Positions 17,010 to 25,497 are shown, counted from the first letter of the stretch. The stretch is 39,976 bases of DNA from an uncultured Lachnospiraceae bacterium (GCA_910578115.1 CAJTPO010000043.1:1-39976); one strand, 5' to 3'. Translations and numbers: made by a program. Notes: generated by a model from the letters alone, not told the origin.

Positions 17010-17168
17010 ATGGAAGAGCTGTTTAATCCTGCAAATTTTGATTCTTACAAAGAGGATAAAAGACTTCATCCGGCGAGTGGTCGGGAAATTTATTTGATTA
17101 CGGAAACATTAAGAATTAATTTAGAATTAAAAATCCATTTTTACTTTATAATAATATTGTTATGTTGA
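17010..17168 (+). pseudogene. Remnant resembling the start of an AlbA_2/Schlafen-type regulator
   Basis: A 52-codon frame with an AAGGAGTGAGC ribosome binding site. The first 20 or so residues (MEELFNPANFDSYKEDKRL) resemble the N-terminus of AlbA_2-domain helix-turn-helix proteins, which usually read YKEDNRxE and continue for hundreds of residues. After residue 25 the similarity ends, and the frame closes in AT-rich sequence with a hydrophobic tail. It is best read as a truncated leftover. The attribution rests on memory of the family motif and is tentative. Confidence 0.35.
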
Positions 17169-17226
17169 CGGACTCATAAAGCGATATGATATGAGTACTT
17201 ATGGAAGCTGAAAGGATAACAGGCAA

Positions 17227-18021
17227 ATGAAAATGACTAAGAAAATGATGTGCCTGCTTGGGAGTGCCATGCTTCTGGTGACACTTGCAGGATGTGGAGC
17301 ACCGGAAGAAACACGGGTACAGGACGGGCAGCAGGCGTCAGAACAACAGGAGCAGGAGGGCCAGCCGTCAAAAGAGCAGCAGGATCAAACGGATCAGCAG
17401 CAGGAAGATCGGCCGCCGACAGATTCCCAGGGGCAGGAGAGTCAGCCACCTTCGGAGGAGGGTATGGAAGAGTCTGCAGAACTGCAGAACGAAGAGGATG
17501 TCGCTTTGGCAGGTGAAAGCGCTTCGATCAGAGTGTGGGGGCCGATCCTGCGCATAGAGGATGGCAATCTGGTGATCGATAACCGTGCGGATGTGTCATT
17601 CCGTGGAGAGATGGTGATCACTGTGGATCCGGAACATACCAGAATCCTGGACGGGGAAAACGGCTATCCGGTTGAGGTTTCGGAGCTTAACGAAGGGGAA
17701 GCGGTATTTGCTTATATCGGACCCGCTGCAACGATGAGCGAACCGCCCATCGTGAATGCTTCCCTGATTCTGTGTAAGATTCCAGGCGATCTGCGGCTTC
17801 CTGATTATTTGCAGGTGACGGCAATGGAAGAGCAGCCGGACGGCAGCTATCTGTTGTCCGGGAATAACGGAATACAGTACCTGGTTCCGATGGATTGTGA
17901 GATCCTGCCCTTCTTAACGCGAAATGTGGTGACGCTGCAGGATGTTCAGGTTGGCAGCAGCTGCCTGATCTGGAGCGACGAGAACAGAACTGCGCAGAAG
18001 ATTGTATTGTTTGCGGATTGA
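17227..18021 (+). CDS. Lipoprotein of unknown function with Gln/Glu-rich linker
   Basis: The product is 264 aa. The signal peptide ends in a clear lipobox, LAGC at residues 20-23. Residues about 25-90 are a low-complexity Gln/Glu/Pro linker. The rest is a compact mostly beta domain (SIRVWGPILRIEDGNLVIDN, GEAVFAYIGPAATMSEPP) that I do not assign to a named family. It should sit on the outer face of the membrane with the linker crossing the wall. Downstream is the translation-factor gene, probably with its own promoter. Confidence 0.8.
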   Translation: MKMTKKMMCLLGSAMLLVTLAGCGAPEETRVQDGQQASEQQEQEGQPSKEQQDQTDQQQEDRPPTDSQGQESQPPSEEGMEESAELQNEEDVALAGESASIRVWGPILRIEDGNLVIDNRADVSFRGEMVITVDPEHTRILDGENGYPVEVSELNEGEAVFAYIGPAATMSEPPIVNASLILCKIPGDLRLPDYLQVTAMEEQPDGSYLLSGNNGIQYLVPMDCEILPFLTRNVVTLQDVQVGSSCLIWSDENRTAQKIVLFAD

Positions 18022-18097
18022 AAATAATTTTTTTCATCACTATATCCTCCTCTTGTGATATACTAAATGAAGTATTTTTCACGGGAGGAGAAATCTT

Positions 18098-20320
18098 ATG
18101 GGCGAACAGGCGGAGGATAAGAAGTCTCAAAAGCCAACAAAACATATATGTGCCGGTCTGTTGGCCCATGTAGACGCCGGAAAGACGACGCTGGCGGAGA
18201 GCATTCTGTATACATGTGGGCAGATTCGTAAGCTGGGACGTGTGGACCACGGAGACGCTTTTCTGGATACGGATGTGCAGGAACGTGACCGGGGCATCAC
18301 CATTTTTTCCAAGCAGGCGCAGGTGCAGTGGCATGGAATGGATATCACGCTGTTAGATACGCCGGGACATGTGGATTTCTCAGCGGAGATGGAACGGACG
18401 CTGCAGGTGCTGGACTATGCGGTGCTGGTCATCAGCGCTGCGGACGGTCTGCAGGGGCATGTGTTGACGCTGTGGCGTCTTCTGGAGCGTTACCGGGTGC
18501 CGGTCTTTCTTTTTCTCAATAAAATGGACCAGCCGGGTACCGATGGTGACAGGCTTCTGGCGGAATTGAAAGAGAAACTGGATCAGAGGATCGTCAGGTT
18601 CGGGCAGAGGAATGAGGCTTTCTATGAGGAAGTTGCGGTCTGTGACGAAGGGATTCTGGAGCAGTATCTGGAAACGGAAGCACCTGTTGAGGATGAGGTG
18701 ATCGCCGGACTGATCGAAGAACGGCGGCTTTTTCCCTGTTATATGGGATCCGCTCTGCGGGTGGAGGGAATCGACAGTCTGCTGGACGGACTGTATACTT
18801 ATGCAAAAATGCCGGCATACGGACAGGAATTCGGTGCGCGGGTCTATAAGATCGCCAGGGATGCGCAGGGAAGCCGGCTGACTTATGTGAAAGTGACGGG
18901 CGGCACGTTGCGCGTGAAGCAGATGATATCTGCCGGCAATTGTTGTGGGAGTTTTGACAGCAGCGTATTCGACAGTGGCAAAGATGGCGGTGCCGGCAGT
19001 GTGGGTTCCGGGATGGACAACAGCAAAAACACTGGCGGTGCGGTTACGACGTGGGAGGAGAAGGCAGACCAGATCCGCATCTACTCCGGCAGTAAGTACA
19101 CGGCGGTGCAGGAGGTTTGTGCGGGGATGGTCTGTGCACTGACGGGTCTGACTTCAACTTTCTGCGGACAGGGACTGGGGGCAGAGCAGGGAACGGTGCT
19201 GCCGGCGATGGAGCCGGTGATGACTTATCGGATCGGTCTGCCGGAGGACTGCGATGTGCACCGCATGTATGAGAAGTTATGTCAACTGGAAGAAGAGGAG
19301 CCGCAGCTGCATCTTGTCTGGAAAGAGCAGCTGAATGAAATTCATGCACAGTTGATGGGTGAGGTGCAGATCGAGGTGCTGCGTAATCTGATCCGGGAGC
19401 GGTTTGGCGTGGAGGTTACTTTTGAGGAGGGCAGTATCGTCTACAAGGAGACGATCATCGACAGGGTGGAAGGCGTAGGTCATTTCGAGCCGCTCAGGCA
19501 TTACGCGGAGGTGCACCTGATCCTGGAGCCGGGTGATCCGGGCAGCGGGCTGCAGTTTGCCACGGCTGTCAGCGAAGACGATCTGGACCGGAACTGGCAG
19601 CGGCTCGTGCTGACCCATCTGGAGGAAAGGGAGCACCCGGGGGTGTTGACGGGGGCACCGATCACGGATATGCGGATCACGCTGGCAGCGGGGAAGGCTC
19701 ATAAGAAGCATACTGAGGGCGGAGATTTCAGGCAGGCCACTTACCGGGCAGTCAGACAGGGGCTGTGCAGGGCACAGAGTGTGCTGTTGGAGCCGGTCTA
19801 TTCCTTTCGATTGGAACTGCCGCTGGCTCTGATCGGCCGGGGCATGACCGATATGCAGAGCCGGTCGGGGAAATTTGAAGCGCCGGAGACAGAAGGGGAG
19901 TCTGCCGTTCTGCGGGGCACGGTGCCGGTGTCCGAGATGACGGGTTATCAGGCCCAGGTACGCGCCTATTCCGGCGGAAAGGGCAGGTTGCACACGGAAC
20001 TGAAAGGCTATGCCCCCTGCCATAACACGGAGGAAGTGATCGCGGCCATCGGCTACGAGGCGGAGCATGACGTGGAGAACCCCTGCGGGTCTGTTTTTTG
20101 TGCCCATGGGGCGGGATTTGTGGTGCCCTGGGATCAGGTGGAGGCGTATATGCATCTGGAAAGTGCGCTGCCTGTCGGGGAGAATGGCGGCAGCGCACGG
20201 ATGGTGTGCAGGGGGAAGGAGATGCCGGGTACGCGGTTCGGTATAGCAGCAGAAAGAATGGTCAGGGATCCGGCTCGGTGTCAGTGTCAATCGGGCAGGA
20301 TGAGATTGACGAGATCATGA
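18098..20320 (+). CDS. Tet(M)/EF-G-like ribosomal GTPase
   Basis: The product is 740 aa in the current frame. GTPase motifs are intact: G1 AHVDAGKTT, the switch I region DRGITI, G3 DTPGHVDF, G4 NKMD. EF-G/Tet(M)-type domains II to V follow (EEKADQIRIYSG, VGHFEPLRHYAEVHL, LPLALIGRGMTDM). Such proteins bind the ribosomal A site; it need not confer tetracycline resistance. Domain II carries an unusual Gly/Ser/Asp-rich insertion (about residues 278-317). The gene ends in TGA 20318-20320, overlapping the ATG of the next gene. In related Clostridia the two are, as I recall, fused, and the last 30 or so residues here look like out-of-frame reading, so a one-base loss near 20211-20290 is likely. GGGAGGAG precedes the start. 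Confidence 0.88.
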   Translation: MGEQAEDKKSQKPTKHICAGLLAHVDAGKTTLAESILYTCGQIRKLGRVDHGDAFLDTDVQERDRGITIFSKQAQVQWHGMDITLLDTPGHVDFSAEMERTLQVLDYAVLVISAADGLQGHVLTLWRLLERYRVPVFLFLNKMDQPGTDGDRLLAELKEKLDQRIVRFGQRNEAFYEEVAVCDEGILEQYLETEAPVEDEVIAGLIEERRLFPCYMGSALRVEGIDSLLDGLYTYAKMPAYGQEFGARVYKIARDAQGSRLTYVKVTGGTLRVKQMISAGNCCGSFDSSVFDSGKDGGAGSVGSGMDNSKNTGGAVTTWEEKADQIRIYSGSKYTAVQEVCAGMVCALTGLTSTFCGQGLGAEQGTVLPAMEPVMTYRIGLPEDCDVHRMYEKLCQLEEEEPQLHLVWKEQLNEIHAQLMGEVQIEVLRNLIRERFGVEVTFEEGSIVYKETIIDRVEGVGHFEPLRHYAEVHLILEPGDPGSGLQFATAVSEDDLDRNWQRLVLTHLEEREHPGVLTGAPITDMRITLAAGKAHKKHTEGGDFRQATYRAVRQGLCRAQSVLLEPVYSFRLELPLALIGRGMTDMQSRSGKFEAPETEGESAVLRGTVPVSEMTGYQAQVRAYSGGKGRLHTELKGYAPCHNTEEVIAAIGYEAEHDVENPCGSVFCAHGAGFVVPWDQVEAYMHLESALPVGENGGSARMVCRGKEMPGTRFGIAAERMVRDPARCQCQSGRMRLTRS

Positions 20321-21057
20321 ACCGTACTTATGGGGTAAAAGAGCGGAAGAAGCAGGGATGGGCCAGAACCATACGGTCTTCCGGTGCCGTGAGAAAAGAC
20401 AGGAGCGGCGATGAGGGGACGGTGCTGCGTGCCGATGCCGGAGACGGTGCAGACGGGAAGCGGCGGAATCAGGAGGAGAGCGGCAGCCGGCGAAAGAATG
20501 CAGGTGGTCAGGCAGACAGCCTGTCCAGGGAAGAATACCTTCTGGTGGACGGTTATAATATTATATTTGCATGGGATTTCCTGAAAGAACTGGCCCAGGT
20601 AAATCTGGACGGAGCCCGGGGCAGGCTGATGGATATTCTGAGCAATTATCAGGGCTATCGTAAGACACGTCTTATTCTGGTATTTGACGCTTATAAGGTG
20701 AAAGGAAATCCGGGCAGTACTGTCCGGTATCATAATATCGATGTGGTTTATACGAAGGAGGCGGAGACTGCCGATCAGTATATTGAGAAGGTGACGCACG
20801 AGATTGGCAGAAAGCATCATGTCCGTGTAGCCACGTCAGACGGGCTGGAACAGCTGATCATCATGGGAGCCGGAGCGGTCCGCGTCTCTGCCAGAGAACT
20901 GCAGGAGGAAGTGATGGAGACCGGTGAAGAACTGCGGCAGATGTTCTTAAGTCCGCAGGTAACGCAGGCAGGCGGACGTAATTATCTGCTGGACGGAGCT
21001 TCAGAGGAAGTGACGGCTTATCTGGAGCGGATGAAGGAGGAGCGCGGGTCAAGATAG
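20317..21057 (+). CDS. Rae1/YacP-like NYN-domain ribonuclease
   Basis: From ATG 20317 the product is 246 aa. A basic, disordered linker (about residues 1-70) precedes an NYN/PIN-like domain. EYLLVDGYNIIFAW, LILVFDAYKVKG, VYTKEAETADQYIEK and VRVATSDGLEQ carry the acidic residues of the active site and align closely with Bacillus Rae1 (YacP), which cuts mRNA inside the ribosomal A site. The same frame is open well upstream of 20317 and reads SVSIGQDEIDEIMNRTYG, a family-like junction. This, and the lack of a good ribosome binding site, suggest it was the C-terminal half of the GTPase protein. The alternative is a real split gene with ATGA coupling. Confidence 0.85.
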   Translation: MNRTYGVKERKKQGWARTIRSSGAVRKDRSGDEGTVLRADAGDGADGKRRNQEESGSRRKNAGGQADSLSREEYLLVDGYNIIFAWDFLKELAQVNLDGARGRLMDILSNYQGYRKTRLILVFDAYKVKGNPGSTVRYHNIDVVYTKEAETADQYIEKVTHEIGRKHHVRVATSDGLEQLIIMGAGAVRVSARELQEEVMETGEELRQMFLSPQVTQAGGRNYLLDGASEEVTAYLERMKEERGSR

Positions 21058-21110
21058 CGAGTGTATATTTATTATGTTTTAAGTATTAATAATGTTTAAA
21101 AATAAAATAT

Positions 21111-21148
21111 ATTGCATAATATACAACTTTGGTGTATTATTATGCAAG
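21111..21148 (+). promoter_or_regulatory. argC promoter overlapped by two ARG boxes
   Basis: TTGCAT (21112-21117), 17 bp and TATTAT (21135-21140) form the promoter. Two 18-bp sites match the ArgR/AhrC consensus (WNTGAATWWWWATTCANW) well: ATTGCATAATATACAACT (21111-21128) and GGTGTATTATTATGCAAG (21131-21148), 2 bp apart, the arrangement known for ArgR hexamers. One covers the -35 and the other the -10, so arginine-dependent repression of argC is strongly indicated. TTGCATAAT and ATTATGCAA also form a 9-bp inverted repeat across the region. Confidence 0.8.
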
Positions 21149-21187
21149 AAAAACAGGGATGCAAAGTGTTTCGGAATGGAGGAAAAG

Positions 21188-22255
21188 ATGATCAGAGCAG
21201 GAATTATAGGAGCGACAGGATACGCGGGCGGTGAATTGGTGCGGATTCTACTGGGGCATAAGGAAGTGGAAATTAAATGGTACGGCTCCCGCAGTTATGT
21301 AGATCAGAAATATGCATCTGTCTATCAGAATCTGTTTCAGATTGTGGACGATGCATGTATGGATGATAATATGGAAGAACTGGCCGGGCAGGTGGATGTG
21401 ATCTTTACGGCGACGCCGCAGGGATTCTGCGCTTCCGTGGTGAACGATGCCATTTTATCGAAGGTGAAGATCGTAGACCTGAGTGCTGATTTCCGGATCA
21501 AAAGCGTACCTGTCTATGAGAAATGGTACGGGATCGAGCACAGATCTCCGCAGTACATAGATGAGGCGGTGTACGGGCTGTGCGAGATCAACCGGGAGGA
21601 TGTGAAAAAGGCCAGACTGGTGGCCAACCCGGGCTGCTATACGACCTGCTCCATTTTGACGGCTTATCCGCTTATAAAAGAAGGCATGATCGATCCGGAC
21701 ACGCTGATTATCGATGCAAAAAGCGGAACATCGGGAGCCGGCCGGGGAGCTAAGGTGCCGAATCTGTACTGTGAAGTGAATGAAAATATCAAGGCTTATG
21801 GCGTGGCGAACCACAGGCATACGCCGGAGATCGAGGAACAGCTGGGTTATGCGGCGGGCAGAGAGATCTTGGTGAATTTCACGCCCCATCTTGTTCCCAT
21901 GAACCGGGGCATACTGGTGACGGAATATGCGAAGCTTATCCCTGTAAAAAGAGCGGACGGACAGGAGAGTCTGCCGACTTATGAGGAGATCAGAGCGGTG
22001 TATGACAGGTATTATGCGCAGGAAAAATTTGTCCGCGTGCTGGAAGCAGGTGTCTGTCCGGAAACGAAGTGGGTGGAGGGCAGCAACTATGTGGATATCA
22101 ATTTTGTGATCGATGAGCGGACCGGCAGAGTCATCATGATGGGTGCGCTTGATAATCTGGTAAAAGGAGCGGCGGGGCAGGCGGTGCAGAATATGAACCT
22201 GATGTTAGGACTTCCGGAGAGCGAAGGGCTGGAGTTGGTACCGATGTTCCCGTAG
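21188..22255 (+). CDS. argC: N-acetyl-gamma-glutamyl-phosphate reductase
   Basis: The product is 355 aa. It catalyses NADPH-dependent reduction of N-acetylglutamyl-phosphate to the semialdehyde, the third step of arginine synthesis. The N-terminal NADP-binding motif is GIIGATGYAGGELVRIL, the catalytic Cys is at about residue 150 in VANPGCYTT, and the conserved HRHTPEIE follows. GGAGG lies 5 nt before ATG 21188; the open frame runs further upstream but overlaps the promoter. It heads the arg cluster behind two ARG boxes. Confidence 0.96.
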   Translation: MIRAGIIGATGYAGGELVRILLGHKEVEIKWYGSRSYVDQKYASVYQNLFQIVDDACMDDNMEELAGQVDVIFTATPQGFCASVVNDAILSKVKIVDLSADFRIKSVPVYEKWYGIEHRSPQYIDEAVYGLCEINREDVKKARLVANPGCYTTCSILTAYPLIKEGMIDPDTLIIDAKSGTSGAGRGAKVPNLYCEVNENIKAYGVANHRHTPEIEEQLGYAAGREILVNFTPHLVPMNRGILVTEYAKLIPVKRADGQESLPTYEEIRAVYDRYYAQEKFVRVLEAGVCPETKWVEGSNYVDINFVIDERTGRVIMMGALDNLVKGAAGQAVQNMNLMLGLPESEGLELVPMFP

Positions 22256-22280
22256 TGCGAAAAACAAATTTTTCACACTA
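22253..22280 (+). terminator. Hairpin after argC
   Basis: TAGTG, one mismatch and GAAAAA pair with TTTTTC and CACTA around a CAAA loop. The stem starts at the argC stop codon. The T run is in the stem rather than after it, so it may be an attenuating or mRNA-end structure rather than a full terminator. Confidence 0.5.
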
Positions 22281-22326
22281 TGGAAAGGCAGGGTTATTTT
22301 TATGAAAGCGGAAAGGAAAAGGAACC

Positions 22327-22815
22327 ATGGTGAGAAGAGATAAAGTAAACTACTATCTGGATCTGGCGAAGATGGTGGCACAGCGCTCTACCTGCCTGAG
22401 AAGACATTACGGTGCGGTGATCGTGAAAAATGACGAGGTGATATCAACAGGTTATGTGGGAGCACCGCGCGGCAGGAAGAACTGCACGGATATCGGGGAA
22501 TGTGTCCGGATCAGGATGGAGATTCCACGGGGAGAACGCTATGAGCTGTGCCGCAGCGTCCATGCGGAGGCGAATGCAATCATCAGTGCGTCCAGGGACA
22601 AGATGATCGGCAGTGCATTGTATCTGGTGGGCGTGGAGGCGGATACGGGAGAATATGTGAAGAACTCCTGCAGCTGTTCCATGTGTAAGCGGCAGATTAT
22701 CAATGCCGGAATTGAGACGGTCTACATCCGGGATACGGAAGACGACTATCGGGTCATTCCGGTGCGGCAGTGGATCGACGACGATGAATCGCTGGAGGGG
22801 ACATTGGGATATTGA
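22327..22815 (+). CDS. Deoxycytidylate (dCMP) deaminase family protein
   Basis: The product is 162 aa. The zinc-binding deaminase motif is HAEAN (His at about residue 79, proton-shuttle Glu at 81), followed by CSCSMCKRQIINAGI, with the two Cys ligands as CSMC where most members have PCxxC. The N-terminal YYLDLAKMVAQRSTCLRRHYGAVIV is typical of ComEB/dCMP deaminase. It would convert dCMP to dUMP for thymidylate synthesis. AAAGGAAAAGGA precedes ATG 22327. It has no known link to arginine synthesis. Confidence 0.9.
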   Translation: MVRRDKVNYYLDLAKMVAQRSTCLRRHYGAVIVKNDEVISTGYVGAPRGRKNCTDIGECVRIRMEIPRGERYELCRSVHAEANAIISASRDKMIGSALYLVGVEADTGEYVKNSCSCSMCKRQIINAGIETVYIRDTEDDYRVIPVRQWIDDDESLEGTLGY

Positions 22816-22933
22816 GTTTTTAGGGAGTAAACACTGACATTATGGTAGAGTTTGTGATTTGGAGGCCAATGCGGCGGTAAAATACAGGTTTTTGGGATAT
22901 TTTTGGGATAAGAGAAAGGCATGGATAAAGAAG

Positions 22934-23383
22934 ATGACGGTACGGACGATGACAATAGACGATTACGAGGGCGTGAAGGAGCTTTGGCTGTCCATCAGGG
23001 GATTTGCCATTAGAAGCCTGGACGATTCCAGGGAAGGTGTTGCGCGTTTCCTTGTGAGAAATCCGTCCAGCAGTGTGGTGGCGGTGGAGGACGGAAGGAT
23101 TGTAGGAGCGATCCTGTGCGGGCATGATGGCAGGCGCGGCTGTCTGTATCATGTCTGTGTGGCGGAGGAATACCGGATGCGGGGGATCGGCAGACAGATG
23201 GTGGTCTTCTGTATGGAGGCGCTTAAGGCGGAGCAGATCAATAAGGTATCGCTGATCGCCTTTACCGCCAATGATATCGGCAATGCGTTCTGGAGGCAGA
23301 TCGGATGGACGAAGCGGGAAGATCTGAACTATTATGATTTTACATTGAATGAGAAGAATATTACGGCGTTCAATAAGCTGTAA
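22934..23383 (+). CDS. GNAT-family N-acetyltransferase
   Basis: The product is about 149 aa. The acetyl-CoA binding motif A is visible as VCVAEEYRMRGIGRQMV, preceded by the conserved GAILCGHDGRRGCLYHV strand and followed by ANDIGNAFWRQIGW. The substrate is unknown. Lying inside an arg cluster it might suggest glutamate N-acetylation, but it lacks any feature specific to ArgA and ArgJ is present. The start at 22934 is uncertain: no strong ribosome binding site precedes it, and a TTG at 22859 is an alternative. Confidence 0.85.
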   Translation: MTVRTMTIDDYEGVKELWLSIRGFAIRSLDDSREGVARFLVRNPSSSVVAVEDGRIVGAILCGHDGRRGCLYHVCVAEEYRMRGIGRQMVVFCMEALKAEQINKVSLIAFTANDIGNAFWRQIGWTKREDLNYYDFTLNEKNITAFNKL

Positions 23384-23394
23384 AGGTATTTAAT

Positions 23395-23425
23395 GCTTTT
23401 GTCTCAACATAGTTGAGACAAAAGC
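23395..23425. promoter_or_regulatory. Perfect 14-bp hairpin before the coiled-coil gene
   Basis: GCTTTTGTCTCAAC and GTTGAGACAAAAGC pair perfectly around a 3-nt ATA loop, 12 nt after the GNAT stop and 22 nt before the next start. No U tract follows, so it may be a terminator without one, an operator or an mRNA processing site. Confidence 0.55.
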
Positions 23426-23446
23426 AGCGCAGAAATGGAGAAAACG

Positions 23447-24055
23447 ATGAAGATCAAAGAGGCAAGGCAGGCGTACACGGCGCAGCTGGAAGTGCTGCAA
23501 AACAGGCAGAGAAAGCTGTTTAAGGCAAAGGAAGAGAACGAAGCGAAATTCAAATACGGCTCCGATGAGGAAGCCTGGAACGGCGGTTCCGGGGTGGTGC
23601 TTGAACTGTCGGAAGAATATCGTAAACGTGCCCAGGAACTGCAGGAGCAGATCGACAAGGTGAAGGAACAGATTGAGGAGCATATAAAGCTGCGGGATCA
23701 GGTGATTGAACTGGAGACCGGAATTGCCAATGCAGAGTCGGCGAAGCAGCAGGGAGAGGCCATGAAGGAGTATGGGGAAGAGGTGGCCAAATGTCTGGAG
23801 ATCGCCAGACGGATCGCCAATGGCGACAGGGTGCCTGCATCGGATGAAAAGAAGTTGATGGACTTCAACATGGAAATCTATAAGGCGGCCAAGAACATGG
23901 CAGTGATGAATATGGATAAGAAGCATAAAGAGTATGAATCGCTGTGGGAGGAAGAAGAGGAAGGGAAGGAAGGTCAGACGGATCCGCGAGAGACAGCCGG
24001 GGAGACGGAAATTAATGTGGAGATCCCGGATATCGGAGCGGAGGGGGAAGTATAG
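23447..24055 (+). CDS. Coiled-coil protein of unknown function
   Basis: The product is 202 aa, highly charged, with a long helical coiled coil over most of its length (AYTAQLEVLQNRQRKLFKAK, YRKRAQELQEQIDKVKEQ) and an acidic tail rich in Glu. No signal peptide or membrane segment is seen, so it should be cytoplasmic. I do not recognise a family. GGAG lies 6 nt before ATG 23447; an ATG at 23435 overlaps that site. It is preceded by a perfect 14-bp hairpin and followed by argJ after about 220 nt. Confidence 0.75.
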   Translation: MKIKEARQAYTAQLEVLQNRQRKLFKAKEENEAKFKYGSDEEAWNGGSGVVLELSEEYRKRAQELQEQIDKVKEQIEEHIKLRDQVIELETGIANAESAKQQGEAMKEYGEEVAKCLEIARRIANGDRVPASDEKKLMDFNMEIYKAAKNMAVMNMDKKHKEYESLWEEEEEGKEGQTDPRETAGETEINVEIPDIGAEGEV

Positions 24056-24126
24056 AGAGATTCCGGACCGTACAAACACATGATCAGTCATAAAATCTGT
24101 GAAATTAATCTTTCCAATACAAGGGA

Positions 24127-24144
24127 AATGTATTAAAATAAAGA
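24127..24144 (+). promoter_or_regulatory. Possible ARG box and weak promoter before argJ
   Basis: AATGTATTAAAATAAAGA matches about 15 of 18 positions of the ArgR consensus. It overlaps TAAAAT (24134-24139), which has TTTCCA 17 bp upstream as a poor -35. A CTGTGT/ACACAG hairpin follows (24148-24163). If real, argJ would have its own arginine-controlled promoter. Confidence 0.35.
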
Positions 24145-24273
24145 ACACTGTGTGAAAACACAGCAGATCCTTTATGATAAAATCTGTAGTGTCTGCAGGG
24201 ATCGATATCAGGAAATGATGCAGGATAGATGCAGGGTGATACAGGAACAGTTAAAGAAAGGAATGGCAGAGCA

Positions 24274-25497
24274 ATGAATATTATAGAGGGCGGTGTCACC
24301 GCGGCGCAGGGATTTGAGGCGGCGGGCATCGAGGCGGCAATCAAATATCAGAACAGAAAGGATATGGCGATGGTGTACAGCCGGACATCCTGCAGGGCGG
24401 CAGGCGTTTTTACCAGCAATGTGGTGAAGGCAGCACCGGTGCTGTGGGATAAAAAGATCGTGGAAAACTCTCCGGCTGTGCAGGCCGTGATCGTGAATTC
24501 CGGTATCGCCAATGCCTGTACCGGTAAGGCAGGATATGACTGCTGCAGACAGACCGCAGAGAAGACGGCGCAGCTTCTGGGGATATCCCCGGATGCGGTG
24601 CTGGTGGCGTCAACAGGCGTGATCGGCAATCAGATTCCGGTGGATAAGCTATTAGCCGGTGTGGAAAAGCTGGCGGCAGCCAAAGCAGATACGCAGGAAG
24701 CGGGGACGCTGGCTGCGGAAGCCATTATGACTACAGATACGGTGTCCAAGCAGGCTGCGGTGCAGATCGAGCTGGGCGGCAGGACGGTGACGGTGGGCGG
24801 CATGTGCAAGGGTTCCGGCATGATTCATCCGAATATGTGCACCATGCTGGCTTTTGTGACCACGGATGCGGCTATCTCCAAAGAGCTTTTGCAGGAGGCG
24901 CTGCGGGAGGATGTGGTGGATACTTTCAATATGATCTCCGTAGATGGGGACACTTCCACCAATGATACCCTGGTGGTGCTGGCCAATGGTTTGGCGGGCA
25001 ATCCGGAGATTACCTGTAAGAATGAGGACTATGATAAGTTCCGGGAGGCGCTTAACTATATCAATACCACACTGGCAAAGAAGATGGCCGGGGACGGCGA
25101 AGGTGCGACTGCGCTTTTTGAGACCAGGGTGATTCATGCGGATACCAGGGAGAATGCGCGGATTTTAAGCAAGTCGGTGATCGGTTCCAGCCTGTGCAAG
25201 GCGGCTATATTCGGACATGATGCGAACTTTGGCAGATTTTTATGTGCGCTGGGATATTCGGGCGTACAGTTTGACCCGGAGAAGATCGAGCTGTATTTCC
25301 AGAATGCGGAAAAGAGTATTCTGATCTACAAGGACGGGGCGGCTGTGGAGTACAGCGAGGAGGAGGCTACGCAGGTGCTGGCGTCCCCGGAGGTCACGGT
25401 GTTGGTGGATATGCATATGGGAGATGCCGAGGCGGCAGCCTGGGGATGTGACCTGAGTTATGAGTATGTGAAGATCAATGCGGATTACAGGAGCTGA
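24274..25497 (+). CDS. argJ: Bifunctional ornithine acetyltransferase / N-acetylglutamate synthase
   Basis: The product is 407 aa, the usual length. It transfers the acetyl group from N-acetylornithine to glutamate, recycling acetyl in arginine synthesis. The N-terminus reads GGVTAAQGFEAAGIEA. The autoproteolysis site is KGSGMIHPNMCTML, cut before the nucleophilic Thr at about residue 190; the residue before it is Cys where Ala is common. The C-terminus ends in WGCDLSYEYVKINADYRS, a family hallmark. AAGGAA precedes ATG 24274. Presence of argJ makes a separate argA unnecessary if it is the bifunctional type. Confidence 0.95.
   Translation: MNIIEGGVTAAQGFEAAGIEAAIKYQNRKDMAMVYSRTSCRAAGVFTSNVVKAAPVLWDKKIVENSPAVQAVIVNSGIANACTGKAGYDCCRQTAEKTAQLLGISPDAVLVASTGVIGNQIPVDKLLAGVEKLAAAKADTQEAGTLAAEAIMTTDTVSKQAAVQIELGGRTVTVGGMCKGSGMIHPNMCTMLAFVTTDAAISKELLQEALREDVVDTFNMISVDGDTSTNDTLVVLANGLAGNPEITCKNEDYDKFREALNYINTTLAKKMAGDGEGATALFETRVIHADTRENARILSKSVIGSSLCKAAIFGHDANFGRFLCALGYSGVQFDPEKIELYFQNAEKSILIYKDGAAVEYSEEEATQVLASPEVTVLVDMHMGDAEAAAWGCDLSYEYVKINADYRS

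Noticed and set aside
18098..20320. Acquired tetracycline-resistance gene
   Set aside because: No mobile element or resistance-gene leader is nearby, the base composition is like the neighbours, and the linked NYN nuclease points to a chromosomal translation factor; resistance cannot be claimed from sequence alone.
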